NCBI GenBank assembly: GCA_035298965.1
Contig: DATGXO010000032.1
Location: forward strand, 1 to 52,169
Direction of reading: 5' to 3'
Length of the DNA stretch: 52,169 bases
From: CAJCBL01 sp035298965
GTDB lineage: Bacteria; Verrucomicrobiota; Verrucomicrobiia; Opitutales; Opitutaceae
Part shown: positions 25,118 through 33,104 of the stretch, in pieces
Layout of the letters: each line of letters starts with the position of its first letter
Position numbering within the stretch: the first letter of the stretch is position 1
Program-made: the position numbers and the translations under genes
Notes under the pieces: generated by a model
What the model was told of the DNA's origin: nothing
What the model saw: only the letters and a program-made list of their open reading frames with translations
Database searches by the model: none

Positions 25118-26401
25118 ATGCCTGCCTTGTCCTCCACCGAACTTTTCGCCCGCGCCCAGCAACTCATCCCCGGAGGCGTGAACTCGCCTGTGCGGGCCTT
25201 CCGCTCCGTGGGCGGCGCGCCGTTCTTCGTCCGCCGCGCCGAAGGGGCGCACCTCATCACGGCCGACGACCGCACGTTGATCGACTTCGTCTGCACGTGG
25301 GGCCCGGCGATCCACGGCCATAACCACCCCCGTATCCGCGCCGCCATCGCCGCCGCCCTCGACAACGGCACCAGCTTCGGCACCCCGAACCCGTATGAGG
25401 TCGAGATGGCCGAGCTCATCGTGCGCTTCGTGCCCTCAATCCAAAAGGTCCGCATGTGCAACAGCGGCACTGAGGCCACGATGTCCGCCATCCGGCTCGC
25501 GCGCGGGTTCACCAAACGCGACAAGATCATCAAATTCGCCGGCTGCTACCACGGCCACTCCGACTCGCTCCTCATCAAGGCCGGCTCCGGCGCGCTCACG
25601 CACGGCAACCCCGACAGCGCCGGCGTGCCCGCCTCGTTTGCCCGGGAAACCATCGTGCTGCCCTACAACGACCGCGCCGCGCTCGACGCCGCCTTCGCCG
25701 CCAATCTCGGCCAGATCGCCGGCGTCATCATCGAGCCGTATTGCGGCAACGTCGGCTTCATCATGCCCGATGCCGGCTACCTCGCCTACCTGCGCGAGAT
25801 CACGGCGATACACGGCGCGCTGCTCATTTTCGACGAGGTCATGACGGGTTTCCGCCTTGCCAAGGGCGGTGTCCAGGAACTGGAAAACATCACGCCCGAT
25901 CTCACGACTCTCGGCAAGATCATCGGCGGCGGCCTGCCCGTGGGCGCGTTCGGCGGCCGGGCCGAAATCATGGACCACCTTGCGCCACTCGGCCCCGTGT
26001 ACCAGGCCGGCACGCTCAGCGGCAACCCGCTCGCCATGGCCGCCGGCATCGCCGCGCTGCGCCTCCTCGACGAGGAAAACCCGTACGCAAGCCTCGATGC
26101 GCTCGGCCGCCAACTGCGCGATGCCGTGCTCGCCGCCGCCCGCGCGAAGGGCCTCGCGCTCCAGTGCCCGCAACGCGGCGCGATGTTCAGTATCTTCTTC
26201 ACCGCCACGCCGGTGCGTGACTACACCACCGCGCTCACCGGCGACGCCGCGCTCTTCCGGAAGTTTTTCCACACCTGTCTCGATCGCGGCGTCTATCTCG
26301 CGCCGAGCCCCTACGAGGCCGCGTTTCTCAGCACCGCGCACGCCGGCGCCGACCTCGACCGCACCTGCGAGATCATGGCCGACGCGATCGCGTCGCTCTA
26401 G
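25118..26401 (+). CDS. hemL: Glutamate-1-semialdehyde 2,1-aminomutase
   Basis: This 427-residue PLP enzyme converts glutamate 1-semialdehyde to 5-aminolevulinate in the C5 haem pathway. Family signatures are clear: LIPGGVNSPVRAFRSVGG near the N-terminus, MCNSGTEATMSAIRLARGF, KFAGCYHGHSDSLLIKAGSG, LLIFDEVMTGFRLAKGG and the PLP-lysine segment TTLGKIIGGGLPVGAFGG. The length is normal. Because the iteron arm reaches to 14 bases before the ATG, the promoter of hemL must lie inside or upstream of the GxxExxY unit, unless it reads through from nadE. The sensor kinase gene starts 10 bases after its stop. Confidence 0.97.
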   Translation: MPALSSTELFARAQQLIPGGVNSPVRAFRSVGGAPFFVRRAEGAHLITADDRTLIDFVCTWGPAIHGHNHPRIRAAIAAALDNGTSFGTPNPYEVEMAELIVRFVPSIQKVRMCNSGTEATMSAIRLARGFTKRDKIIKFAGCYHGHSDSLLIKAGSGALTHGNPDSAGVPASFARETIVLPYNDRAALDAAFAANLGQIAGVIIEPYCGNVGFIMPDAGYLAYLREITAIHGALLIFDEVMTGFRLAKGGVQELENITPDLTTLGKIIGGGLPVGAFGGRAEIMDHLAPLGPVYQAGTLSGNPLAMAAGIAALRLLDEENPYASLDALGRQLRDAVLAAARAKGLALQCPQRGAMFSIFFTATPVRDYTTALTGDAALFRKFFHTCLDRGVYLAPSPYEAAFLSTAHAGADLDRTCEIMADAIASL

Positions 26402-26411
26402 GCCTCCGCCG

Positions 26412-29400
26412 ATGCGCCCCGCCCCACGTCGCACCCCGCTTCCTCACGCGTTTCACAGCAACGCGAAACGACGGGGTGCGAGGTTGGCCCGCCACTTCGC
26501 CGCGTGCGCGTCGTTGTGCCTCGCGCTCGGCGGCACGCACGCCGCGGACCTGCGGACGATCGTGGGGCCGCACGGCCAGACCTATGTCCTGCGTGCGTGG
26601 CAGACCGAGGATGGCCTGCCACAGAACTCGATCAGCGCGATCACCGAGACTTCCGACGGCTATCTCTGGATCGGCACCTACGGCGGTGTCGCGCGTTTCG
26701 ACGGCGTGCATTTCGAGAGCTTCGATTCCACCAACGCGCCCGGCCTCGCCGACACCCAGATCGTCAGCCTTTACGCCGCGCCCGATGGTGCCCTCTGGAT
26801 CGGCCACTATTCGGGAGACGTCACGCGACTTGCCGCCGGCGTCTTCGCCGCGGTCCTCTCGCAATCTTCCAACCGCAACCAAAGCGTCGCCGGCATCGGC
26901 CGCGACGGCGCCGGTCGCGTCTGGTTGCTGCGCCGCAACGGCGCGCTCGAATCCCCCGAGGGCGACCGCGTGCTGCAGTTTCCAGGACTTACCAGCACCC
27001 CGTGGCGTCTCTCGCTCGTGAACGGCCGCGACGGCGCGCTCTACGTCGAATGCGACGGCCGCGTCGCGCAGCTCGCCGAGGACACGCTGCGCCCGCTCAA
27101 CTTCGGCGTCGCGCGCTACAGCGACTGGGTAGCCGGCGTCGGCCCCGGCCGCGCCACAGGCCTCTGGATCGAGCGCGACCTGCGCATCCAGCGTTGGTCG
27201 GCCGACGCCATGCTCGAGACCCGCGGCGTGTCACCGTGGCTCACCGACACGACGCTTGGCAGCCTGCGGGAAACGCCCGACGGCGTCCTCGCAGTGAGCA
27301 CGCTCGACCAGGGCCTCTACCTGATCCGCCCGGATCGGAAGGCGCTGCATCTGGATCAGGAGCTCGGCCTCCCGCAGAACTGGATCCGATGCCTCGGCGA
27401 GGACTGGGAGGGCAACCTCTGGGTCGGCACCGCCTCCGCCGGTCTCGCGCAACTCGCGCCGGCCCGAGTCTCCGTGCTCAATGCGCCGGGTAACTGGCAG
27501 GGCTGCGCCGTGCTCTCCCTCCACATCGCGCCCGACGGCGCCCTCTGGGCCGGGACCGAAGGCGCGGGTCTCTACCGCTGGAGCGAGGGCTCATGGACGC
27601 AGTTCGGCCCGTCGAATCCCGTGGGCCTGCGCTTCGTCTGGTCCATCGCCTCCGCCCCCGACGGTCGCATCTGGGCCGGCACCTGGGGCAACGGCCTCTT
27701 CCGCCAGTCGACGGATCGTTTCGAGCGCATGACGCAGTTCGACTCCGCGCACAGCCCCGTCTTCGCGTTGCAGTACATGCCCGATGACCGCGCCCTCTGG
27801 ATCGGCTGCGCGCGTGGTCTGTTCCGCGTGCCGGATTCCGCGCCCGACGCCCCACCCGAGACGATCGTAGAGGTTCCCAACGTCTGCACCTTCCTCCGCG
27901 CACCCGACGGCGCGATCTGGTTCGGCACGACCGATGCCGGCTTGGGTCGCCTCGAGCATGGCGCGCACCGCCTGTTCACCCAGGCCGACGGCCTCGCGAG
28001 CGACTCCGTCCAGGCTCTCCACCTCGATGTCGACGGCACCCTCTGGATCGGCAGCGCCGATGGCGGGCTCAGCCGCCTGCGCGAAGGACGTTTCAGCAAT
28101 ATCTCCTCCGCTCAGGGCCTGCCGAGCAACACCGTCTGCCACATCGCCGACGACGGACGCGGCTATCTGTGGTTGAGCACCCATCACGGCCTCGTCCGCG
28201 TCGCGCGCACCGAGCTCCACCGCTGCGCCGATCGCGCCATCGCGCAGCTCTCCGGGCTCGTCCTCGATCGCAACGACGGTTTGCCCACGATCGAACTCGC
28301 CGGCGGCAAGCTCGCCTCCGGCGACCGCTCCGCCGACGGGCGCCTCTGGTTTCCGACCGGCAAAGGCGTCGTGTCCGTCGATCCGCAAAACCTACGCCTC
28401 AACGCCACGCCGCCACCGGTCGTGCTCGAGCGCCTGCAGATCGACAACCGCTCGTTCGATTTCGCCGCCGGTCGCCCGACCGCGCTCAAATTGCCGCCGG
28501 CGCACCAACGCCTCGCCTTCGAGTTCACCGCGCTCAGTCTCACCGCGCCGACCAAGGTCCTCTTCCGCTACCGCCTCGAGGGCGTCGACGACGACTGGAT
28601 CGAGGCCGGCACAAAACGTTTCGCCACCTACAGCCACCTGCCGGCGGGGCGCTACACCTTCCGCGTCGCCGCCTGCAACAACGACGGCATCTGGAACAAC
28701 GACGGCGCCACGCTCGCGTTCACCGTGCTGCCGTACTTCTGGCAGACGTGGTGGTTCCTCTCCCTCGCCGGCCTCGTGGCGACCGGCATGGTGGCGATCC
28801 TCGCCCGCGCCCTCTTCCACCGGCGCATGCGCCGCCGTATCGAAGATCTCCAGCGCCGCCACGCGATCGAGCGCGAACGCTCCCGCATCGCGCAGGACAT
28901 CCACGACGACGTGGGCGCCAGCCTCACCCGCATCATGATGCTCGCGCAGTCCGCGCCGGCGCCCGATGCCGCGCCGACTGGCGCCGAGACCGCGCCCGCC
29001 CGCACGACGATGCAGCGCATCTACGCGGCCGCGCACGACGTCACGACCTCGCTCGACGAGATCGTGTGGGCCGTGAACCCACGCCACGACTCGCTCGACA
29101 GCCTCGTCAGCTACATGCTCGGCGAGTTCGCCCGGTCGTTGCTCGCCGAGGCGGGCCTGCGCTGCCGACTCGATCTGCCTGTCGCGATCCCGCATTGGCC
29201 GCTCGGCGCGGAGGTGCGCCACAACCTCTTCCTCGCTTTCAAGGAAGCGCTGCACAACGCGATCAAACACGCCCACGCCACGGAGCTCCGCATCACGCTC
29301 CGGATCGGTCCCGATTCGTTCGCGCTCTCCGTCGTCGACGACGGCCGCGGCTTCGCCCAGCGGCACGAACCAAACCCCACCGCATCCAACAACGGCCTCG

Positions 29401-29540
29401 ACAACATGCGCTCGCGCATGGCCCGCATCGGCGGCCGCTGCGACATCGCCTCCGAACCCGGTCACGGCACGCGCGTGACGTTCATCCTCGCACGCCCCTC
29501 CGGAGACACCGACGGCCCCGAACCGGCATCCGCCGGGTGA
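26412..29540 (+). CDS. Propeller-type sensor histidine kinase (Reg_prop, Y_Y_Y, HisKA_3)
   Basis: This is a 1042-residue membrane sensor. After an N-terminal signal (HFAACASLCLALGGTHAA) comes a long periplasmic region with about eleven visible propeller-type repeats, each around a core like LWIGTYGGVARFDG, LWVGTASAGLAQL or IWAGTWGNGLFR, enough for two beta-propellers. A Y_Y_Y domain follows (FRYRLEGVDDDWIEAGTKRF), then one membrane span (TWWFLSLAGLVATGMVAILA). The cytoplasmic kinase is of the HisKA_3 class with the phosphoacceptor His in IAQDIHDDVGASLTRI and ATPase motifs NAIKHAHA and VVDDGRGFA. In Bacteroidetes and Verrucomicrobia such sensors often respond to polysaccharide fragments, but no substrate gene is adjacent. 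The LuxR-type regulator 81 bases downstream is the evident partner. The start at 26412 is 10 bases after hemL. Confidence 0.9.
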   Translation: MRPAPRRTPLPHAFHSNAKRRGARLARHFAACASLCLALGGTHAADLRTIVGPHGQTYVLRAWQTEDGLPQNSISAITETSDGYLWIGTYGGVARFDGVHFESFDSTNAPGLADTQIVSLYAAPDGALWIGHYSGDVTRLAAGVFAAVLSQSSNRNQSVAGIGRDGAGRVWLLRRNGALESPEGDRVLQFPGLTSTPWRLSLVNGRDGALYVECDGRVAQLAEDTLRPLNFGVARYSDWVAGVGPGRATGLWIERDLRIQRWSADAMLETRGVSPWLTDTTLGSLRETPDGVLAVSTLDQGLYLIRPDRKALHLDQELGLPQNWIRCLGEDWEGNLWVGTASAGLAQLAPARVSVLNAPGNWQGCAVLSLHIAPDGALWAGTEGAGLYRWSEGSWTQFGPSNPVGLRFVWSIASAPDGRIWAGTWGNGLFRQSTDRFERMTQFDSAHSPVFALQYMPDDRALWIGCARGLFRVPDSAPDAPPETIVEVPNVCTFLRAPDGAIWFGTTDAGLGRLEHGAHRLFTQADGLASDSVQALHLDVDGTLWIGSADGGLSRLREGRFSNISSAQGLPSNTVCHIADDGRGYLWLSTHHGLVRVARTELHRCADRAIAQLSGLVLDRNDGLPTIELAGGKLASGDRSADGRLWFPTGKGVVSVDPQNLRLNATPPPVVLERLQIDNRSFDFAAGRPTALKLPPAHQRLAFEFTALSLTAPTKVLFRYRLEGVDDDWIEAGTKRFATYSHLPAGRYTFRVAACNNDGIWNNDGATLAFTVLPYFWQTWWFLSLAGLVATGMVAILARALFHRRMRRRIEDLQRRHAIERERSRIAQDIHDDVGASLTRIMMLAQSAPAPDAAPTGAETAPARTTMQRIYAAAHDVTTSLDEIVWAVNPRHDSLDSLVSYMLGEFARSLLAEAGLRCRLDLPVAIPHWPLGAEVRHNLFLAFKEALHNAIKHAHATELRITLRIGPDSFALSVVDDGRGFAQRHEPNPTASNNGLDNMRSRMARIGGRCDIASEPGHGTRVTFILARPSGDTDGPEPASAG

Positions 29541-29621
29541 CCGCCCGCCCTCCCTCGCCGCCCGTTTTCCGCTCGCGGCCCATCCTCTCGCCCCACATTT
29601 CTGAGCGCGCCCACTCGACTC

Positions 29622-30308
29622 ATGGCTGCCGAACGCCCCGCCCCTCCGATCCGCGTCGCCGTCGTCGAGGACGATCCCGATGTCCGCGCGCTTCTGTGCC
29701 AATGGCTCCGCGAAGAGCCCGGCTTCGAATGCGTGTGCGAGGCGCCCAACGCCGAAGTCGCTTTCGCCAAGCTCCCCGACCTCAAACCCGATGTCGTCCT
29801 ACACGACATCGTGCTCCCCGGGAAATCCGGCATCGAGTCCGTCGCGCGCCTCAAGCCCCTGCTGCCGCAGACGCAGTTCGTGATGCTCACCGTCTACGAG
29901 GACGTGGAACACATCTTCGCCGCACTCTCCGCTGGCGCGACCGGCTACATGCTCAAACGCACTCCGCGCCCCGCCCTCGTCGAAGCGCTCCGCGAGGTCC
30001 ACGCCGGTGGTTCGCCGATGAGCACCAGCATCGCGCGCAAGGTCGTGCAGTCGCTCCACCAGCCGCGCCGACCGGCCACGAGCGCCGCCACCGAAGGCCT
30101 CTCCGCGCGGGAAAATCAAGTGCTCGAACTGCTCGCCCGCGGCCACCTCTACAAGGAGATCGCCGACGAGATCGGCATCAGCGTACCGACGGTCAACACC
30201 TACATCCGCCGCATCTACGAGAAACTCCACGTGCGTTCCCGCGCGCAGGCGGTCGCCGTCTACGCCAATCTCGGCGGCCCCGCCGGCCGTCCTCCCGGCG
30301 CCGCCTAG
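29622..30308 (+). CDS. LuxR/NarL-type response regulator
   Basis: This 228-residue transcription regulator is partner of the propeller kinase just upstream. The receiver domain (about 10-125) has VAVVEDDPDVRALL, the phosphorylated Asp in VVLHDIVLPGKSGIESV, and the switch Lys in TGYMLKRTP. The C-terminal DNA-binding domain is of the LuxR family (LSARENQVLELLARGHLYKE, then VNTYIRRIYEKLHVRSRAQA). The normal length and the HisKA_3 kinase context fit the NarL class. Target genes cannot be read from the sequence. Confidence 0.95.
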   Translation: MAAERPAPPIRVAVVEDDPDVRALLCQWLREEPGFECVCEAPNAEVAFAKLPDLKPDVVLHDIVLPGKSGIESVARLKPLLPQTQFVMLTVYEDVEHIFAALSAGATGYMLKRTPRPALVEALREVHAGGSPMSTSIARKVVQSLHQPRRPATSAATEGLSARENQVLELLARGHLYKEIADEIGISVPTVNTYIRRIYEKLHVRSRAQAVAVYANLGGPAGRPPGAA

Positions 30309-30349
30309 CGCCGCGCCGAAGCGTCCGCCGCTGCCCACGATCCGCGCCG

Positions 30350-30988
30350 ATGCGTCAGCACCGCCGTATCCTTTTTCCGATTTTGCTCCTCGCCGGTGGC
30401 GCGCTGCTCCCTCGGGCCGTTGCCGACCCGGTCGTGGATGCCGCCCGCTCGCAGGTCGGGATCACGACGGGTTACGATCCCGCCTATCGCCCACTCGCCT
30501 ATCCCGGCGGCGATGTACCACTGCGAACCGGCGTCTGCTGCGATGTTGTCGTGCGCACGCTCCGCGCGGCCCACTCATTCGATCTGCAACGGGCGGTACA
30601 CGAGGACATGCGCGACAACTTCCGCGTCTACCCGAACCGCTGGGGTCTCAAAAAACCGGATCGCAACATCGACCACCGTCGCGTGCCGAATCTCCAGACC
30701 TACTTCGCCCGCCGGGGTTGGGCCCTGTCCACGACCGACACCGCCGTTTCGTTCCTGCCCGGCGATATCGTCACGTGGGACCTCGGCCGCGGGTTGTCGC
30801 ACATCGGCGTGGTCTCCGATCGTCGGTCCGCCGCCGGTGTGCCCCTCGTCATCCATAATATCGGAAATGGCGCCCAGGAGGAGGATGTCCTCCGAGCCTG
30901 GTCGATCACCGGCCATTTCCGCCCGGTCCTGTCGCCAGCCTCCCCGTCTCCCCGCGTGGAGATTCGGATCTCGCCCGATCCGAGATAA
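30350..30988 (+). CDS. DUF1287 secreted protein
   Basis: This 212-residue exported protein has a signal peptide (RRILFPILLLAGGALLPRAVA). The DUF1287 domain is unmistakable: ARSQVGITTGYDPAYRPLAY, GVCCDVVVRTLRAA, HEDMRDNFRVYP, RNIDHRRVPNLQTYFARRG, PGDIVTWDLGRGLSHIGVVS. The family resembles NlpC/P60-type amidases, with a conserved Cys and His pair (CCDVV, HIGVVS), so it may cleave cell-wall peptides; this is inference. It starts 41 bases after the regulator and 36 bases before the sulfatase-like gene, all on the same strand. Confidence 0.87.
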   Translation: MRQHRRILFPILLLAGGALLPRAVADPVVDAARSQVGITTGYDPAYRPLAYPGGDVPLRTGVCCDVVVRTLRAAHSFDLQRAVHEDMRDNFRVYPNRWGLKKPDRNIDHRRVPNLQTYFARRGWALSTTDTAVSFLPGDIVTWDLGRGLSHIGVVSDRRSAAGVPLVIHNIGNGAQEEDVLRAWSITGHFRPVLSPASPSPRVEIRISPDPR

Positions 30989-31024
30989 GGCCCCGCCGCT
31001 GCCGCTCCGCACCTGTCCGCCCGT

Positions 31025-32284
31025 ATGCCACCCGCCGACCATCCCGACATCCTGTGGATCGTCACCACCCAGTGGCGCGGGCAGGCCTGCGGCTTCGCCG
31101 GCGACCCCAACGCCCGCACCCCGCACCTCGACGACTTCGCCCGCGGGGCGATCGTCTTCGAGCAGGCGTTCAGCAACCATCCCTTCGGCCCATTTGCCCG
31201 CGCCGTGCTGCTCACCGGCCTGTTGTCGCCGGAAAACGGGGTCGCCGATTACTGGGACCCGCTCCCGCGCGACGCCGACACGATCGCGCGCCGGCTCGCC
31301 GCCGCCGGCTACGCCGCGGCGTTCTTCGGCAAATGGCATCTCGCGCCGCGCGACCGCACCGCGCCCGTCGTCGGGGAGACGCACGCGCGCCAGCTCGTCG
31401 CGCCCGAAGACCGCGGCGGTTTCGAGTTCTGGGAAGGTTTCGAAAGCGGGTTTCAGCTGAACGATCCCTGGCTCCACGGCACGCGCCTGCCCGCACCCGT
31501 GCAGTTCCGCGGCTATCAGGCCGATATCCTCTGCACCCGCGCCGCCGAGTGGCTGCAAGCCGGCGAGCGGCGCTGCCCGCCGTCGACCGGGTCGCACTCC
31601 GCGGCGAGTCCGCCACTGCGGCGCCCGCGTTTCGTCGTGGTCAGCCTCGAGTCACCGCATCCTCCCTACGCAGCGGTCACGCCGCCGGGCATCCCGCCGC
31701 CGGATCCGGCCGCGCTCGAGCTCGCACCGAATGTCCCCCGCGGCGGCGAAATCGAAGCGACCGCACGTCGCGAACTCTCCGGCTACTACCGCCACATCGC
31801 GGCGACCGACCGCGCCATCGGGCGGTTGTTGGCAAACGTCGACGTGGCCTCCACCGCGGTTTTCATCACCTCCGCGCATGGCGACATGCACGGCGCGCAC
31901 AGCTTGTTTCGCAAAGGTTGGCCCTACGAAGAATCCGTGCGCGTGCCGCTCCTCGCACGCTGGCCCGGAGTCGAAGCGCAACGGGTCCGCACGCCGGTGT
32001 CGCTCGCCGATCTTCCCGCCACGGCGGTCGCTTTGGCCGGCGCGGAGCTGCCGCCGAACTGGCCCGGAGCCGACGTGCGGCAGTTGTTGCGCGAAACCGA
32101 TCGCTGCGTGCCGCTGAGCATGCCCTCGACTCCGCCCTTCGAGAAACAATGTCCGCATCCGTGGAGCGGCTGGCGGTCGCGCGACGAGTTGCACGTCTTC
32201 ACCGCGGACGGCCAGCCGTGGCTCGACTTCGACCTTCGCGCCGATCCCGGACAAGAGCGCAACCTCGCCGCGCACGAGGATTGA
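31025..32284 (+). CDS. Sulfatase-fold protein lacking catalytic and metal-binding residues
   Basis: This 419-residue protein of the alkaline phosphatase/sulfatase superfamily keeps many conserved parts: ILWIVTTQWRGQACG at the N-terminus, FFGKWHLAPRD, SLESPHPPYAAV, AHGDMHGAHSLFRKGWPYEE and the ESVRVPL turn. Key positions are altered. The first metal-binding Asp region (normally TDDQ or TDQ) is TTQ. The formylglycine site (C/S-x-P-S-R) reads GPFAR, so the catalytic Cys/Ser is Gly. The second metal motif SDHGD reads SAHGD. It is therefore probably not an active type I sulfatase, and may bind sulfated or phosphorylated glycans or catalyse another reaction. No signal peptide is present. The frame is intact, so it is not a decaying pseudogene by that measure. 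Confidence 0.78.
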   Translation: MPPADHPDILWIVTTQWRGQACGFAGDPNARTPHLDDFARGAIVFEQAFSNHPFGPFARAVLLTGLLSPENGVADYWDPLPRDADTIARRLAAAGYAAAFFGKWHLAPRDRTAPVVGETHARQLVAPEDRGGFEFWEGFESGFQLNDPWLHGTRLPAPVQFRGYQADILCTRAAEWLQAGERRCPPSTGSHSAASPPLRRPRFVVVSLESPHPPYAAVTPPGIPPPDPAALELAPNVPRGGEIEATARRELSGYYRHIAATDRAIGRLLANVDVASTAVFITSAHGDMHGAHSLFRKGWPYEESVRVPLLARWPGVEAQRVRTPVSLADLPATAVALAGAELPPNWPGADVRQLLRETDRCVPLSMPSTPPFEKQCPHPWSGWRSRDELHVFTADGQPWLDFDLRADPGQERNLAAHED

Positions 32285-32351
32285 GCGCCGTCTCGGGCCT
32301 GTTGTGGGCCGCTCCCGGCGGGTCGCGGCGTCGCTGCGTTGGCGATTGGTC

Positions 32352-32933
32352 CTATGGCACCGCGTCGAGCCGCACGACGAGCACCTCGATTCGCTTCTCC
32401 TGCCAACCCGCCTTGATCTGCCACTTCTTGATCTTCGCCTTGTCGAGACCGGGCGTGCCGCCGGGTTTCTCCTCCTGGTCGCAGCGCGCGAGATCGAGAC
32501 GGTAGAGTTGCTCCGCCCCGCGCGGTCGGTCAGCGAGCGGTAAATACCAGGTCGCCTCCGTACCGTCGGCGTCGGTCAACGTGAGGCCGAACGTCGTCGC
32601 TTCGTTGCGGTTGCCGATCACCGCGACGAGCACCACCGCGCTGTAGTCGGCGAGCTTCATGCCCTTGTCGCCGCCGAAGCCGCCCTTGTTGACCACGAAG
32701 GGAATCAGCAGTCCGCGGTCTTCGAGGAAGGTGATCTTCCCCTGCCACTCGCCGAAAGAGTAGCCGTAACGTTTGTTCACGGTGATCTCGGCGCCATTGC
32801 GCTCCACGTCCTGCTGCGTGAAGTCGAGCAGCGTCTTGGGTTTGGCGGGCTTCGTCGCGGCGCCAAGTGGCGCGATCATTCCGAGCACGAGCAACGACAC
32901 CAACATGGTGCGGAGACAGGCGGGTATTTTCAT
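32352..32933 (-). CDS. Secreted protein of unknown function
   Basis: This 193-residue protein has a signal peptide (LRTMLVSLLVLGMIAPLGAA) and a mature domain rich in beta-strand sequence: SFGEWQGKITFLEDRGLLIP, YSAVVLVAVIGNRNEATTF, GLTLTDADGTEATWYLPLAD. This looks like a galactose-binding-like (jelly-roll) or CIA30/CBM11-like fold, so a carbohydrate-binding role is possible; I do not recognise a named family. It is divergent from the helicase gene, with the 171-base interval holding both promoters. Confidence 0.72.
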   Translation of the reverse strand: MKIPACLRTMLVSLLVLGMIAPLGAATKPAKPKTLLDFTQQDVERNGAEITVNKRYGYSFGEWQGKITFLEDRGLLIPFVVNKGGFGGDKGMKLADYSAVVLVAVIGNRNEATTFGLTLTDADGTEATWYLPLADRPRGAEQLYRLDLARCDQEEKPGGTPGLDKAKIKKWQIKAGWQEKRIEVLVVRLDAVP

Positions 32934-33104
32934 TGGGGCTTGGGGTGCACTGGGCGTACGCCCGCCGTGTCGCACAGTCACGACCGGCGCCGTTAAAATA
33001 ATAGACCGGCCCGCCTGTCCCGCGCCGCGCCACGGACGTTTCCGCCCCGCCGCAGAATCCCCTTTTCCTCCGCCGCCGCATCCGCGAGGGTGACGCCTTC
33101 GCCC

